Positions 16,681 through 23,919 of a stretch of 64,000 nt of DNA are shown one piece after another (positions within the stretch are counted from its first letter, which is position 1; the number at the start of each line of letters is the position of its first letter). The notes below the pieces were generated by a model that ran no database searches, had not been told where the DNA came from, and worked only from the letters and a program-made list of their open reading frames with translations. Origin of the DNA: Micromonospora sp. NBC_00389 (GTDB lineage: Bacteria > Actinomycetota > Actinomycetes > Mycobacteriales > Micromonosporaceae); NCBI RefSeq assembly GCF_036059255.1, contig NZ_CP107947.1, positions 2,728,001 through 2,792,000 on the forward strand, in the 5' to 3' direction. A program made the position numbers and the translations under genes.

Positions 16681-17319
16681 GTGGCACGCGGTGGCGTCTT
16701 CTGTGTCGAGGGGCAGTGGCACCGCGACCTCAACGAGCGGGGTTCCGTGCTGCCCACCCTTGAGCTGCTGGAACGGCTGGGCAAGATCCGTTTCATCCAC
16801 AAGGACGCGGCGACCCGCGACGAGCTGTTCTATTTTCTGGACCGCTGGCTGCTCAAGCAGTACGCCGACCACCGGGTCGGCTTCTTCGCCATGCACGGCG
16901 AGCCGAGCCGGCTCTGCCTCACCGACTGGCAGTCGGTGGAGTTGAACGAGGTGGCCGAGTTGATGGCCGGCCGCGCCGAGGGGCGCCGACTCTATTTCGG
17001 CAGTTGTTCGGTGCTGCGCGCCTCGGATGCGGTGCTGCGCGAGTTTCTGGAGGTCACCGGCGCCGCGCTGATCTGCGGTTTTACCCGGGAAGTCGACTGG
17101 GTCGAATCGGCGGCCTTCGAAACCGTACTGCTCGACGTGCTGGCCAACGGCCAGCGACACAATGCCGCCGAGCTGCGAATGGGCTCGGCGCACTGGGCGC
17201 CGCTCGCCTCGTACCTCGGTTTCCGGGTGATCTACGCCAACGGTCGGGCCTGGCGCCCGTCCGGCCGGCCCCGGGTGCCTGCCCAGGTGGTGCACCGCGC
17301 CGCCACCCGGCCCTCCTGA
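16681..17319 (+). CDS. Caspase/CHAT-like protein of unknown function
   Basis: 212 residues. Start at the GTG 16681 behind GGAGGT (alternative GTG 16675). Alternating strands and helices with HG at 72-73 in VGFFAMHGEP and Cys109 in LYFGSCSVL, followed by TGAALICGFTREVDW and SAAFETVLL. This order, a His-Gly after one hydrophobic strand and a Cys after the next, then an aromatic-Ser-Phe segment, is that of caspase-like (CHAT/C14) folds. The assignment is from pattern only, and the protein is shorter than most CHAT proteases and stands alone. No export signal. It may be a member of a DUF family of this fold. Confidence 0.6.
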   Translation: MARGGVFCVEGQWHRDLNERGSVLPTLELLERLGKIRFIHKDAATRDELFYFLDRWLLKQYADHRVGFFAMHGEPSRLCLTDWQSVELNEVAELMAGRAEGRRLYFGSCSVLRASDAVLREFLEVTGAALICGFTREVDWVESAAFETVLLDVLANGQRHNAAELRMGSAHWAPLASYLGFRVIYANGRAWRPSGRPRVPAQVVHRAATRPS

Positions 17320-17361
17320 CCCGCCGCCACCGATCGGCCGCCGCCCTGGTAGGAACGAGTG

Positions 17362-17826
17362 ATGGCGCCCAGCATCGCGAAGAACACCCGGGTCGACCGG
17401 GACACCCTGCTCGACTTCCTTCGGCCGCGACACCGCGTCGTACTGATGACCACCCGGGCCGACGGCCGCCCGCAGTCCTCCCCGGTCTCCGCCGGCATCG
17501 ACGGCCAGGGCCGGCTGGTCGTCTCCACCTACCCCGAGCGGGCCAAGGCGACCAACATCCGCCGCGACCCCCGGGTCTCGGCCTGCGTGCTCTCCGACGA
17601 CTGGAACGGGCCCTGGGTGCAGCTCGACGGCACCGCCGAGGTGTTGGACCTGCCCGAGGCGCTGGAGCCGCTGGTCGAGTACTTCCGGTGCATCTCCGGC
17701 GAGCACCCGGACTGGGACGACTACCGGGCGGCGATGGTGCGCCAGGGCAAGTCGCTGATCCGGGTCACCATCGACGCGTGGGGTCCGATCGCCACCGGCG
17801 GCTTCCCGGCCCGGCTCGCCGGCTGA
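17362..17826 (+). CDS. PPOX-class F420-dependent oxidoreductase
   Basis: 154 residues with the split-barrel flavin/deazaflavin fold: FLRPRHRVVLMTTRADGRPQ, then PVSAGIDGQGRLVVSTYPER, then KATNIRRDPRVSACVLSDD and the WVQLDGTAEV strand. These are the usual marks of the pyridoxamine-oxidase-like family of actinobacteria that uses coenzyme F420. The ATG at 17362 lies 7 nt after AGGA (GTG 17359 also possible). Cytoplasmic. Substrate unknown. Confidence 0.88.
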   Translation: MAPSIAKNTRVDRDTLLDFLRPRHRVVLMTTRADGRPQSSPVSAGIDGQGRLVVSTYPERAKATNIRRDPRVSACVLSDDWNGPWVQLDGTAEVLDLPEALEPLVEYFRCISGEHPDWDDYRAAMVRQGKSLIRVTIDAWGPIATGGFPARLAG

Positions 17827-17848
17827 CTATGACCGGCCGGCCCCCGGG

Positions 17849-18490
17849 TCAGTACGCGGCGGTGAAGCGCGCGTTCTGGTGCCGAGGCTGCTCGATCTCG
17901 TCGACGATCGCCACCGCCAGGTCCTCGTAGGTCAGCACCGAGCGGCCCTGATCGTCGGTGACCGGCTGGTCGGTGCCGGTGCGGTAGTGCCCGGTGCGCT
18001 CGCCGGGGTGGAACTCCAGCGGCGGCGGGGAGACGTAGGTCCAGGTCACCCCGTCGGCGGCGGTGCGGTAGTAGTCCAGGGCGTCGGCCTGGCCCAGCGC
18101 CGAGTCCCGGTACTGCGCCGGGAAGTCCGGCTCGTCCATGATGCGGGTGCCGCGCGGGGTGAGCAGGGTCGACCCGCCGCCCAGGTGGATGATCCGCGGC
18201 GCGGCCGGCATCTCCCGCAGCGTGGTCACCAGGTTCTCCGCCGCGTTCCGCCACAGCTCGGGTCCGCCGCCGCCGATCGCCACCACCAGCGCGTCCGCGT
18301 CCGGCGCCACCTCCCGGACGCTCCGCTCGCTGGTGGCGTCCCCGGTCACGACCCGTACCCCGGTGGGCAGGTACGAGGTGGCCTCCGGGCGGCGGACCGC
18401 GGCGATCACCCGGTGCCCCCGGCCGATCGCCTCGGCGGTGACCCGCGAACCGGCGGTGCCGCCCGCGCCAAACACGACGATGGTGCTCAC
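17849..18490 (-). CDS. NAD(P)-binding NmrA/atypical SDR family oxidoreductase
   Basis: 213 residues. Rossmann motif GAGGTAG at 8-14 (TIVVFGAGGTAGSRV), second strand ending VRRPE, then GDATSERSV and DALVVAIGG. This is the pattern of YwnB/Rv-type atypical short-chain reductases that bind NAD(P)H. A classic YxxxK site is weak (YYRTAADGVTW), as usual in the atypical group. GTG start at 18490. It converges on the F420-dependent gene with 22 bp between the stops. Function unknown beyond redox or NADP sensing. Confidence 0.83.
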   Translation of the reverse strand: MSTIVVFGAGGTAGSRVTAEAIGRGHRVIAAVRRPEATSYLPTGVRVVTGDATSERSVREVAPDADALVVAIGGGGPELWRNAAENLVTTLREMPAAPRIIHLGGGSTLLTPRGTRIMDEPDFPAQYRDSALGQADALDYYRTAADGVTWTYVSPPPLEFHPGERTGHYRTGTDQPVTDDQGRSVLTYEDLAVAIVDEIEQPRHQNARFTAAY

Positions 18491-18681
18491 GATCGCCTCC
18501 CGCCTCCCGCCTCCCGCTCCGGCCGGCGGTGCCGGCCGGCTGTCCGCCTCCAGGCTAGGGAGCACGCCGCCCGGGAGATGCCGTAACGACGAACCCGGCC
18601 GCCATGTTCGGCGGACCAGCGGGCTGGCACCCATCGAATATGGTGAGCCGTGCAAGATCCACCGAACCCCCCGGGAGATTC

Positions 18682-19732
18682 ATGAACCACCTCTCCACCC
18701 GTCGCCGGCTGCTCGCCTGGGCGGCGCCGGTCACGCTGGCCCTCACCGTCGTGGCGCCGGCGCTCCCGGCCCAGGCCGCGCGGACCAGCGCCCCGACTCC
18801 GGCCGTCGTTGGCCCGGTCGACAAGGACCTCAACGGCGACGGCGTACCGGACCTGGTGACCATCGGCGGCACCGCCGGGCTCGACGTGGGCGTGTGGGCG
18901 GCGCTCGGTCGGGTCAACGCGACCACCGGTGTGGGCACCGGCCGGGTGAGGGTTCCGGCGGTGAACATCGGGGTCTACGGCAACGGGGTCACCGGCACGA
19001 ACTCGCCGGCCGACTTCGACGGCGCCCAGGTGATCACCGGCCGCTTCTTCGGCACGGCGAACCAGGACTTCCTGGCCTACTACCCGGGCATCAACGCCGG
19101 CCACGCCAGCGTCATGGCGGGTGCCGGTGACGGCACCATGCTCAACCCCTACATCAGCGGTAACAACGTCAGCGTCGACGCCAACAGTCTCGTCGACGAG
19201 TACGGCAACGCCCCGATCCAGATCGTCAACGGGTACGCGGCGGACGGCGTCGACACCGGCATTCCGGACCTGCTCGGCATCGGGGGCGACGCGACGAACG
19301 GCTACCGGCCGGCCTACTACCCGAACCTCTGGGCGCCCGGTGCCTACTTCCCCCGGTTGGCGCTGACCAACGCCACTCCCACCGGCGGCAGCGACTGGGA
19401 GAACTGGACCCTGGCCAGCACCGAGCTGACCTCGGGTGCGGCGCTGGTGCTGCGCAACGCCTCCACCGGTGACCTCTTCCTCTGGCAGGGCGTCACCATG
19501 ACCGACAACGGCGACGGGACCGGCGTGTTGGCCTACACGCCGTACCGGCTCGCCTCCGGCTGGAACACCGGCGTCGCGATCAGCAGCCTCGCCGCCGCCG
19601 ACCTGAACCGACGGCGTGGCTGACCTGTGGGCGGTGTTCCCCGACGGGACCGTGCGGGCGTACTTGATCTCGAACCTGTCGGCGACCCGTGCAGCGAAGG
19701 TGCGGGCGATCCAGCCACAGCAGTTGGGCTGA
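18682..19732 (+). pseudogene. Secreted FG-GAP/VCBS-repeat protein, frameshifted near the C-terminus
   Basis: Start ATG 18682 behind GGGAG. Signal peptide 1-33 (RRRLLAWAAPVTLALTVVAP, cleavage after AQA). Repeats of the FG-GAP/VCBS kind include DLNGDGVPDLVTIGG, IPDLLGIGGD and, near the end, AADLN. The frame as read stops at 19623 (ends DLNRRRG). Restoring two missing bases after the AAC codon at 19606-19608 gives DLNGDGVADLWAVFPDG and continues for another 44 codons to the TGA at 19730-19732, a total of about 350 residues. So this is either a real frameshift or a sequencing error in a homopolymer-like GGC context. The intact protein would be a secreted beta-propeller. Confidence 0.75.
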
Positions 19733-19737
19733 GTCAA

Positions 19738-19777
19738 CGCTGCGGTCCGTCGCCCGTGCGGGCGGTGGGCCGCAGCG
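19738..19777. terminator. Bidirectional terminator hairpin
   Basis: CGCTGCGG (19738-19745) pairs with CCGCAGCG (19770-19777), and an inner CGCCCG/CGGGCG stem closes around TG. It begins 5 nt after the restored stop of the FG-GAP gene, which supports that longer reading frame, and precedes the convergent serine hydrolase stop. Confidence 0.65.
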
Positions 19778-19831
19778 AGCCCTGCCCGCCCCGGTTGCAC
19801 GGCTGCGGCCTGCGGCGCCGGCCGCGTCGGG

Positions 19832-21064
19832 TCAGGCGACCAGGGCGGAGTAGACGAGCTGGCGTAGTTGGGAGCGCAACGGGTACGTGCTCGACGGCAT
19901 CAGCTGGGTGAAGAGGAGCGCGGTGATCTCCTCGGATGGGTCCACCCAGAACGCGGTGCTGGCCACCCCGCCCCAGTAGTACTCGCCGACACTGCTCGGC
20001 ACCCGGCTGGGGATCGGGTCGTCGATCACCGCGAAGCCGAGGCCGAAGCCGACCCCGTCCAGGGTCGTCTCGGCGAAGCCGCCGGTGGACAGGGTGCCCA
20101 GGTCCTGACCCTCGGGCAGGTGGTTGCGGGTCATGAAGCGCACCGTGCGCGGCCCGAGCAGGCGGACCCCGTCTAGCTCGCCGCCGCGCAGCAGCATCTG
20201 CGTGAAGCGGTGGTAGTCGGCGGCGCTGGAGATCAGGCCGCCGCCGCCGGAGTGCAACACCGGCTTGCGGTACGCGAGCGAGCCGAGCCTGTCGTAGCGG
20301 ATCGCCTGGCCGCTGCGCGGGTCCGGTGCGTAGAGCGCCGCCAGCCGCTCGGCCTCGTCGCCCTCGACCCACCACCGGGTGTCGGTCATGCCTAGCGGGC
20401 GGAAGATCCGGTCGGCGAAGAACGCGTCGAGGCTCTGCCCGGAGACCACCTCGACCAGCCGGCCGAGCACGTCGGTGGCGACCGAGTAGCCCCAGGCGGT
20501 GCCGGGTTGGAACAGCAGCGGCAGCTCGCCGAACGCCGCGCAGGCACCGGCCAGGTCGACGTCCGTTGGCGGGTACAGGTCGTAGCCGGCGGCCCGGTAG
20601 AGCCCGTCGACCACCGAGGTCTGCATGAAGCCGTACGTCAGGCCGGCGGTGTGGGTGAGCAGGTGCCAGACCCGGATCGGCTCGATCGCCGGCACGGTGT
20701 GCGGCTTGAGCGTCGACCCCTTCGAGTAGACCCGCAGGTCGGCGAACTCCGGCAGCCAGCGGCTGATCTCGTCGGTCAGCTCGAACCGGCCCTCTTCCCA
20801 CAGCATCATCGCCGCGACCGAGGTGACCGGTTTGGTCATCGAATAGATCCGCCAGAGAGTGTCGGCCTCGACCGGAGCACCCGACTCCCGGTCCCGCAGC
20901 CCGTACGTCGAGGAGTGCGCCACCTCGCCGCGGCGGGTGACCACCACCTGCCAGCCGGCCAGCCGGCCGTCGTCGACGTACCCGCCGAAGTGTTCGTCGA
21001 TCCGCGCCAGCCGCGCCGGGTCGAAGCCGATCTGATCGGGGTCCTTGCTCCGCGCCACACTCAC
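19832..21064 (-). CDS. Beta-lactamase family (class C-like) serine hydrolase
   Basis: 410 residues, cytoplasmic (no signal peptide). SMTK near residue 76 provides the SxxK nucleophile, YSVATDVLGRLVE the second Tyr-containing motif (YxN-like, here YSV), and the C-terminal GGVAST the third-motif region. Such proteins include EstB-type esterases, D-aminopeptidases and LovD-like transferases. Activity on beta-lactams is not expected from the sequence. GTG start at 21064. Divergent from the pentapeptide-repeat gene with 92 bp between starts. Confidence 0.88.
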   Translation of the reverse strand: MSVARSKDPDQIGFDPARLARIDEHFGGYVDDGRLAGWQVVVTRRGEVAHSSTYGLRDRESGAPVEADTLWRIYSMTKPVTSVAAMMLWEEGRFELTDEISRWLPEFADLRVYSKGSTLKPHTVPAIEPIRVWHLLTHTAGLTYGFMQTSVVDGLYRAAGYDLYPPTDVDLAGACAAFGELPLLFQPGTAWGYSVATDVLGRLVEVVSGQSLDAFFADRIFRPLGMTDTRWWVEGDEAERLAALYAPDPRSGQAIRYDRLGSLAYRKPVLHSGGGGLISSAADYHRFTQMLLRGGELDGVRLLGPRTVRFMTRNHLPEGQDLGTLSTGGFAETTLDGVGFGLGFAVIDDPIPSRVPSSVGEYYWGGVASTAFWVDPSEEITALLFTQLMPSSTYPLRSQLRQLVYSALVA

Positions 21065-21156
21065 GTCGCCGAACCTACTAGTCGGTTCGCCGGTACCGGA
21101 AGGGGCTGCCCCGGACCCGTCGTCCGGTGGTCGGTGGCCGGCACTAGCCTGGTCGG

Positions 21157-21750
21157 ATGCCGGAGCTGACCGAGGACGTGACCTTCCGCCACGAGGACTG
21201 GTACGGCGAGGAGTTGACCGACCGGCACTTCGTGGGCTGCGAGTTCTTCCACGTGGACCTCACCGAGGCGGTGAGCCGCGGCGCGGTCTTCACCGGCTGC
21301 ACGTTCGGCAACGTGCTGTTCAACGCCTCCCGGCACGTCGACTCCGCCTTCACCCGCTGCACCTTCAAGCGGTGCAACTTCTTCGAGGCCGAGTTCACCG
21401 GTTGCAAGATGGTCGGCAGCACCTTCACTCAGTGCGACCTGCGTCCGCTGACGGTCGCCGGCGGCGACTGGTCCTTCGTCGCGCTGCCCGGCGCGGACCT
21501 GCGCGGCGTCCGGCTCACCGACGTGCGGATGCGCGAGGCCGACCTGACCGGCGCCAACCTGACCGGCGCCACGCTGAGCAGCGTGGACCTCTCCGGCGCG
21601 CAGCTGCACAGCTCCCGGCTGGGCGGCGCCGACCTGCGCGGCAGCGACCTGACCGCGCTCGACCCGACGGTGGTCGAGCGGGCCGGTGCCATCATCGACG
21701 GCGAGCAGGCCGTGATCATCGCGCAGGCGCTCGGCTTCCAGATCGGCTGA
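21157..21750 (+). CDS. Pentapeptide-repeat protein (MfpA/Qnr-like)
   Basis: A 197-residue right-handed quadrilateral beta-helix. Cys/Phe-rich coils (FVGCEFFHVDLTE, FTGCTFGNVLF, FTRCTFKRCNFFE, FTGCKMVGSTFTQ) are followed by A(D/N)L coils (ADLRGVRLTDVRMRE, ADLTGANLTGAT). Length and coil pattern are close to MfpA and Qnr, which mimic DNA and protect gyrase from quinolones. Whether this one does so is unproven. The C-terminal 35 residues (VVERAGAIIDGEQAVIIAQ) form the usual dimerisation helix region. Confidence 0.9.
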   Translation: MPELTEDVTFRHEDWYGEELTDRHFVGCEFFHVDLTEAVSRGAVFTGCTFGNVLFNASRHVDSAFTRCTFKRCNFFEAEFTGCKMVGSTFTQCDLRPLTVAGGDWSFVALPGADLRGVRLTDVRMREADLTGANLTGATLSSVDLSGAQLHSSRLGGADLRGSDLTALDPTVVERAGAIIDGEQAVIIAQALGFQIG

Positions 21751-21788
21751 CGCGAGGGGTGCTGGCGGCGACCGACGTCTCCGGCCGA

Positions 21789-21831
21789 GCGTGTCCGTGC
21801 GTCCGATACTTCCGGTAACGGCTGGACACGC
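21789..21831. terminator. Inverted repeat GCGTGTCC...GGACACGC
   Basis: Eight-base perfect arms at 21789-21796 and 21824-21831 with a 27-nt spacer, 40 bp after the pentapeptide-repeat stop. It could be a weak terminator or a regulator site for the next gene. Confidence 0.3.
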
Positions 21832-21946
21832 CCGCCCGTCCGGATCTAGCGTGTCGATCACGTCGGCGCAGACGTGAGAAGGCCCACTGTGGACGGTGCG
21901 ATCCGCACGGGTCGATGACGGCCGGGCGGCGGAGTTGGAGGGGTCG

Positions 21947-22915
21947 GTGGCGGACGAAGACCGCACGCGGGCGAATTCGCGGGCCGGGGACGAGTCCTCC
22001 GACCTACCGGCGCACCGACCGCGCGTCGTCACCATCAGGCAGACCCGCAGCGCGCTGCGCCGCCTCGCCCGTGCCCGGCGACGTCGGTTCTGGGCGGTGG
22101 AGGGGCTCGCCGTGCTCGTCTGCCTGGTGGTCCTGGTCACGTACCTCGGCACGCGATCCGAGCCGGAGGCCGGCGACGAGCAGGCAGGTCGCCCGGACGG
22201 CGTACACGCCGGAGCCGTCGCCCGTTCCACCGGCTTCCCGGGTGCCGAGGGGCGCACCACCGAGACCGGACCAGCGACGCCCGGCCTGCGTCCCCGGCAG
22301 CGTCCACCCTCGCCCGACCCGACGCCGTCGGTCAGTGCGTCGGTCCCGCCGGCGCCACCACCGGCAGCGGGATCGACGCTGTCGGTGAGCCAGGGTGAGA
22401 TACCCGCCGAGGTCAACCTCACCGCCGTGGGCACCAGGGACTGGATGCACTGGGGGCTGAGCGGCGGCAAATCGACGGTCCGCAAGCGCGCCGGTTCCGG
22501 GGAGATCATCGACGGGGGCGGCGCAGGCACCCGGGTCGGCTGGGACGGCAACCAGGAAACCGTCCGCTGGTCCGACGGCACGCCGGAGCGGTCGGTGAGC
22601 GGCAGCGCGAACGGCGTCTACACCTGCGGGGCCGGCAACGGGTTCAGCCTCGCCGTCGCCGGCAGCGGCGAGCCACGCACGGTCCAGCTCTATGCCGGGA
22701 CCTGGATGGCCCGCGGCCGGTTGGACGCGCGGTTGTCCACCGGTGGGCCGACCAGCACCGTGCGGCTGGAGGACCCGTACACCAGCCGAAGCGCCCAGTT
22801 CACGATCCGGTTCCGGCTGCCGAAGGGCGCCCGGCTGGTGCTGACCTGGACCGTCGAGAAGGTCTTCACGGAGCACTGCGGCAACGTCGGCCTCCAGGCC
22901 GTGGCGGTGCGCTGA
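21947..22915 (+). CDS. Membrane-anchored protein with Pro-rich stalk and C-terminal beta domain
   Basis: 322 residues of unknown function. The GTG at 21947 is chosen for GGAGG five bases upstream; an in-frame GTG at 21896 would add 17 residues. Cytoplasmic, Arg-rich N-terminus (ALRRLARARRRRF), one membrane helix (GLAVLVCLVVLVTYLG) near 55-70, an extracellular Pro/Thr/Ser stalk to about 140, then a strand-rich domain with WMHWGLSGGK, VGWDGNQETVRWSDG and YTCGAG. The two C-terminal cysteines (YTCGAG, EHCGN) could form a disulfide. The folded part looks carbohydrate- or ligand-binding; not recognised as a known family. Confidence 0.7.
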   Translation: MADEDRTRANSRAGDESSDLPAHRPRVVTIRQTRSALRRLARARRRRFWAVEGLAVLVCLVVLVTYLGTRSEPEAGDEQAGRPDGVHAGAVARSTGFPGAEGRTTETGPATPGLRPRQRPPSPDPTPSVSASVPPAPPPAAGSTLSVSQGEIPAEVNLTAVGTRDWMHWGLSGGKSTVRKRAGSGEIIDGGGAGTRVGWDGNQETVRWSDGTPERSVSGSANGVYTCGAGNGFSLAVAGSGEPRTVQLYAGTWMARGRLDARLSTGGPTSTVRLEDPYTSRSAQFTIRFRLPKGARLVLTWTVEKVFTEHCGNVGLQAVAVR

Positions 22916-23005
22916 CCGGCCGCCGTCACCACGGCGTTCGCCCTGCCGGCGGCGGCTGGCGGCAGTAGCCTGGGCGCGAGTGCCACCGATCCGTAGGGAG
23001 CGCCG

Positions 23006-23443
23006 ATGACGGCCAGCGAGCAGGTGGTGGACAGCCCTCAGGGCTGGGTCGCCGAGCACATCCAGCGGTACGTCGAGACCGGCGGCGCCGAGGGGCACGA
23101 GTGGCGGCCAGGCGTCTACACGCTGCTGCTGACCACCCGGGGTCGGCACAGCGGCAAGCTGCGGCGCACCGCGTTGATCTACGGCCGGGACGGTGACGGC
23201 TACCTGGTGGTCGGGTCGCAGGGCGGTGCCCCGAAGCACCCGGCCTGGTTCCTCAACCTGCTGGCGGAGCCGCAGGTCGAGGTGCAGGTCGGTGGGGAGA
23301 CGTTCACCGCGCGGGCCCGCACCGCGACGGCGGAGGAGAAGCCGCGGATGTGGTCCACGATGGCGGCCATCTGGCCGGCGTACGACGACTACCAGGCCAA
23401 GACCGACCGGGAGATCCCGGTGGTGGTGCTGGAACGGCTCTGA
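23006..23443 (+). CDS. Deazaflavin (F420)-dependent nitroreductase family protein
   Basis: 145 residues of the Ddn/FDOR-A kind: WRPGVYTLLLTTRGRHSGKLRRTALIYG, then DGYLVVGSQGGAPKHPAWFLNLLAEP, then the VEVQVGG strand. The GRxSGKxRxTPL-like phrase that binds F420 is present in the variant GRHSGKLRRTALI, and the GGAPKHPAWxxNLxA phrase is diagnostic. It reduces unknown substrates with F420H2. ATG start 23006, GGGAG upstream. Together with the PPOX-class gene at 17362 it shows the organism makes F420. Confidence 0.9.
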   Translation: MTASEQVVDSPQGWVAEHIQRYVETGGAEGHEWRPGVYTLLLTTRGRHSGKLRRTALIYGRDGDGYLVVGSQGGAPKHPAWFLNLLAEPQVEVQVGGETFTARARTATAEEKPRMWSTMAAIWPAYDDYQAKTDREIPVVVLERL

Positions 23444-23464
23444 CCTGGCGTCTGTTGTCGCGCT

Positions 23465-23483
23465 CAAACTGCGGGACAGTTTG
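23465..23483. promoter_or_regulatory. Inverted repeat CAAACTG-N5-CAGTTTG
   Basis: Perfect 7-base arms with a 5-nt spacer, 60 bp before the start of the second CRND-family gene, in an A+T-richer stretch. A plausible operator or promoter element; no known regulator assigned. Confidence 0.4.
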
Positions 23484-23542
23484 TCCGTCGGGCGGCGTCG
23501 AGGGGGACGTAACTTTCTGCTGTCCTCGTCCGACCATCCAGT

Positions 23543-23887
23543 GTGGAGACCGCGCAGACGAGCGCCAGTACCGCCCACCGCGTCCGTCCCGCCGCCTCGT
23601 CCGGCGCCGGTGAAGCGTCCGGAGAGGTGCTCCGCGACATCCCCCTGCCGCCGTACGTGACGGGCGAGGACGCCCAGTTTGCGGTGCGGGCGGTGGTGGT
23701 GCACGCGCCCCGGCGGTGGTCCGGCGGGATGGTCTGCCGCAACGACGCCAGCCCGCACCCGTGCCGGCTGCACCGCTGGGGCACCCGGGTGCTGGCGCTG
23801 CGCGGCCTGCGGGCCGCCGAGATCGCCGCGCTCATCGAGCGCGGCGATCCGACGGCGGTGGTCCCCGTACCGGACCGTCCGGCCTGA
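23543..23887 (+). CDS. Small actinobacterial protein with CRND...PCRLHRWG motif (paralogue 2)
   Basis: 114 residues. GTG start at 23543. A short Ser/Ala-rich leader precedes the same core as in the gene at 15017: EDAQFAVRAVVVHAPRRW, CRNDASPHPCRLHRWG, and AEIAALIERGDP. About half of the core positions are identical between the two. Unlike paralogue 1, it ends soon after the core. Unknown function; both members are soluble and lack export signals. The stop codon lies within the stem of a terminator hairpin. Confidence 0.75.
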   Translation: METAQTSASTAHRVRPAASSGAGEASGEVLRDIPLPPYVTGEDAQFAVRAVVVHAPRRWSGGMVCRNDASPHPCRLHRWGTRVLALRGLRAAEIAALIERGDPTAVVPVPDRPA

Positions 23888-23919
23888 CCGGCGGCTGGGG
23901 TACGCGCCGCGCCGGTCAG
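23884..23919. terminator. Bidirectional hairpin overlapping two stop codons
   Basis: CTGACCGGCG (23884-23893) pairs with CGCCGGTCAG (23910-23919), a perfect 10-bp stem with 16-nt loop. It includes the TGA of the CRND-family gene and the TCA (stop) of the convergent dacB-like gene. Confidence 0.6.
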
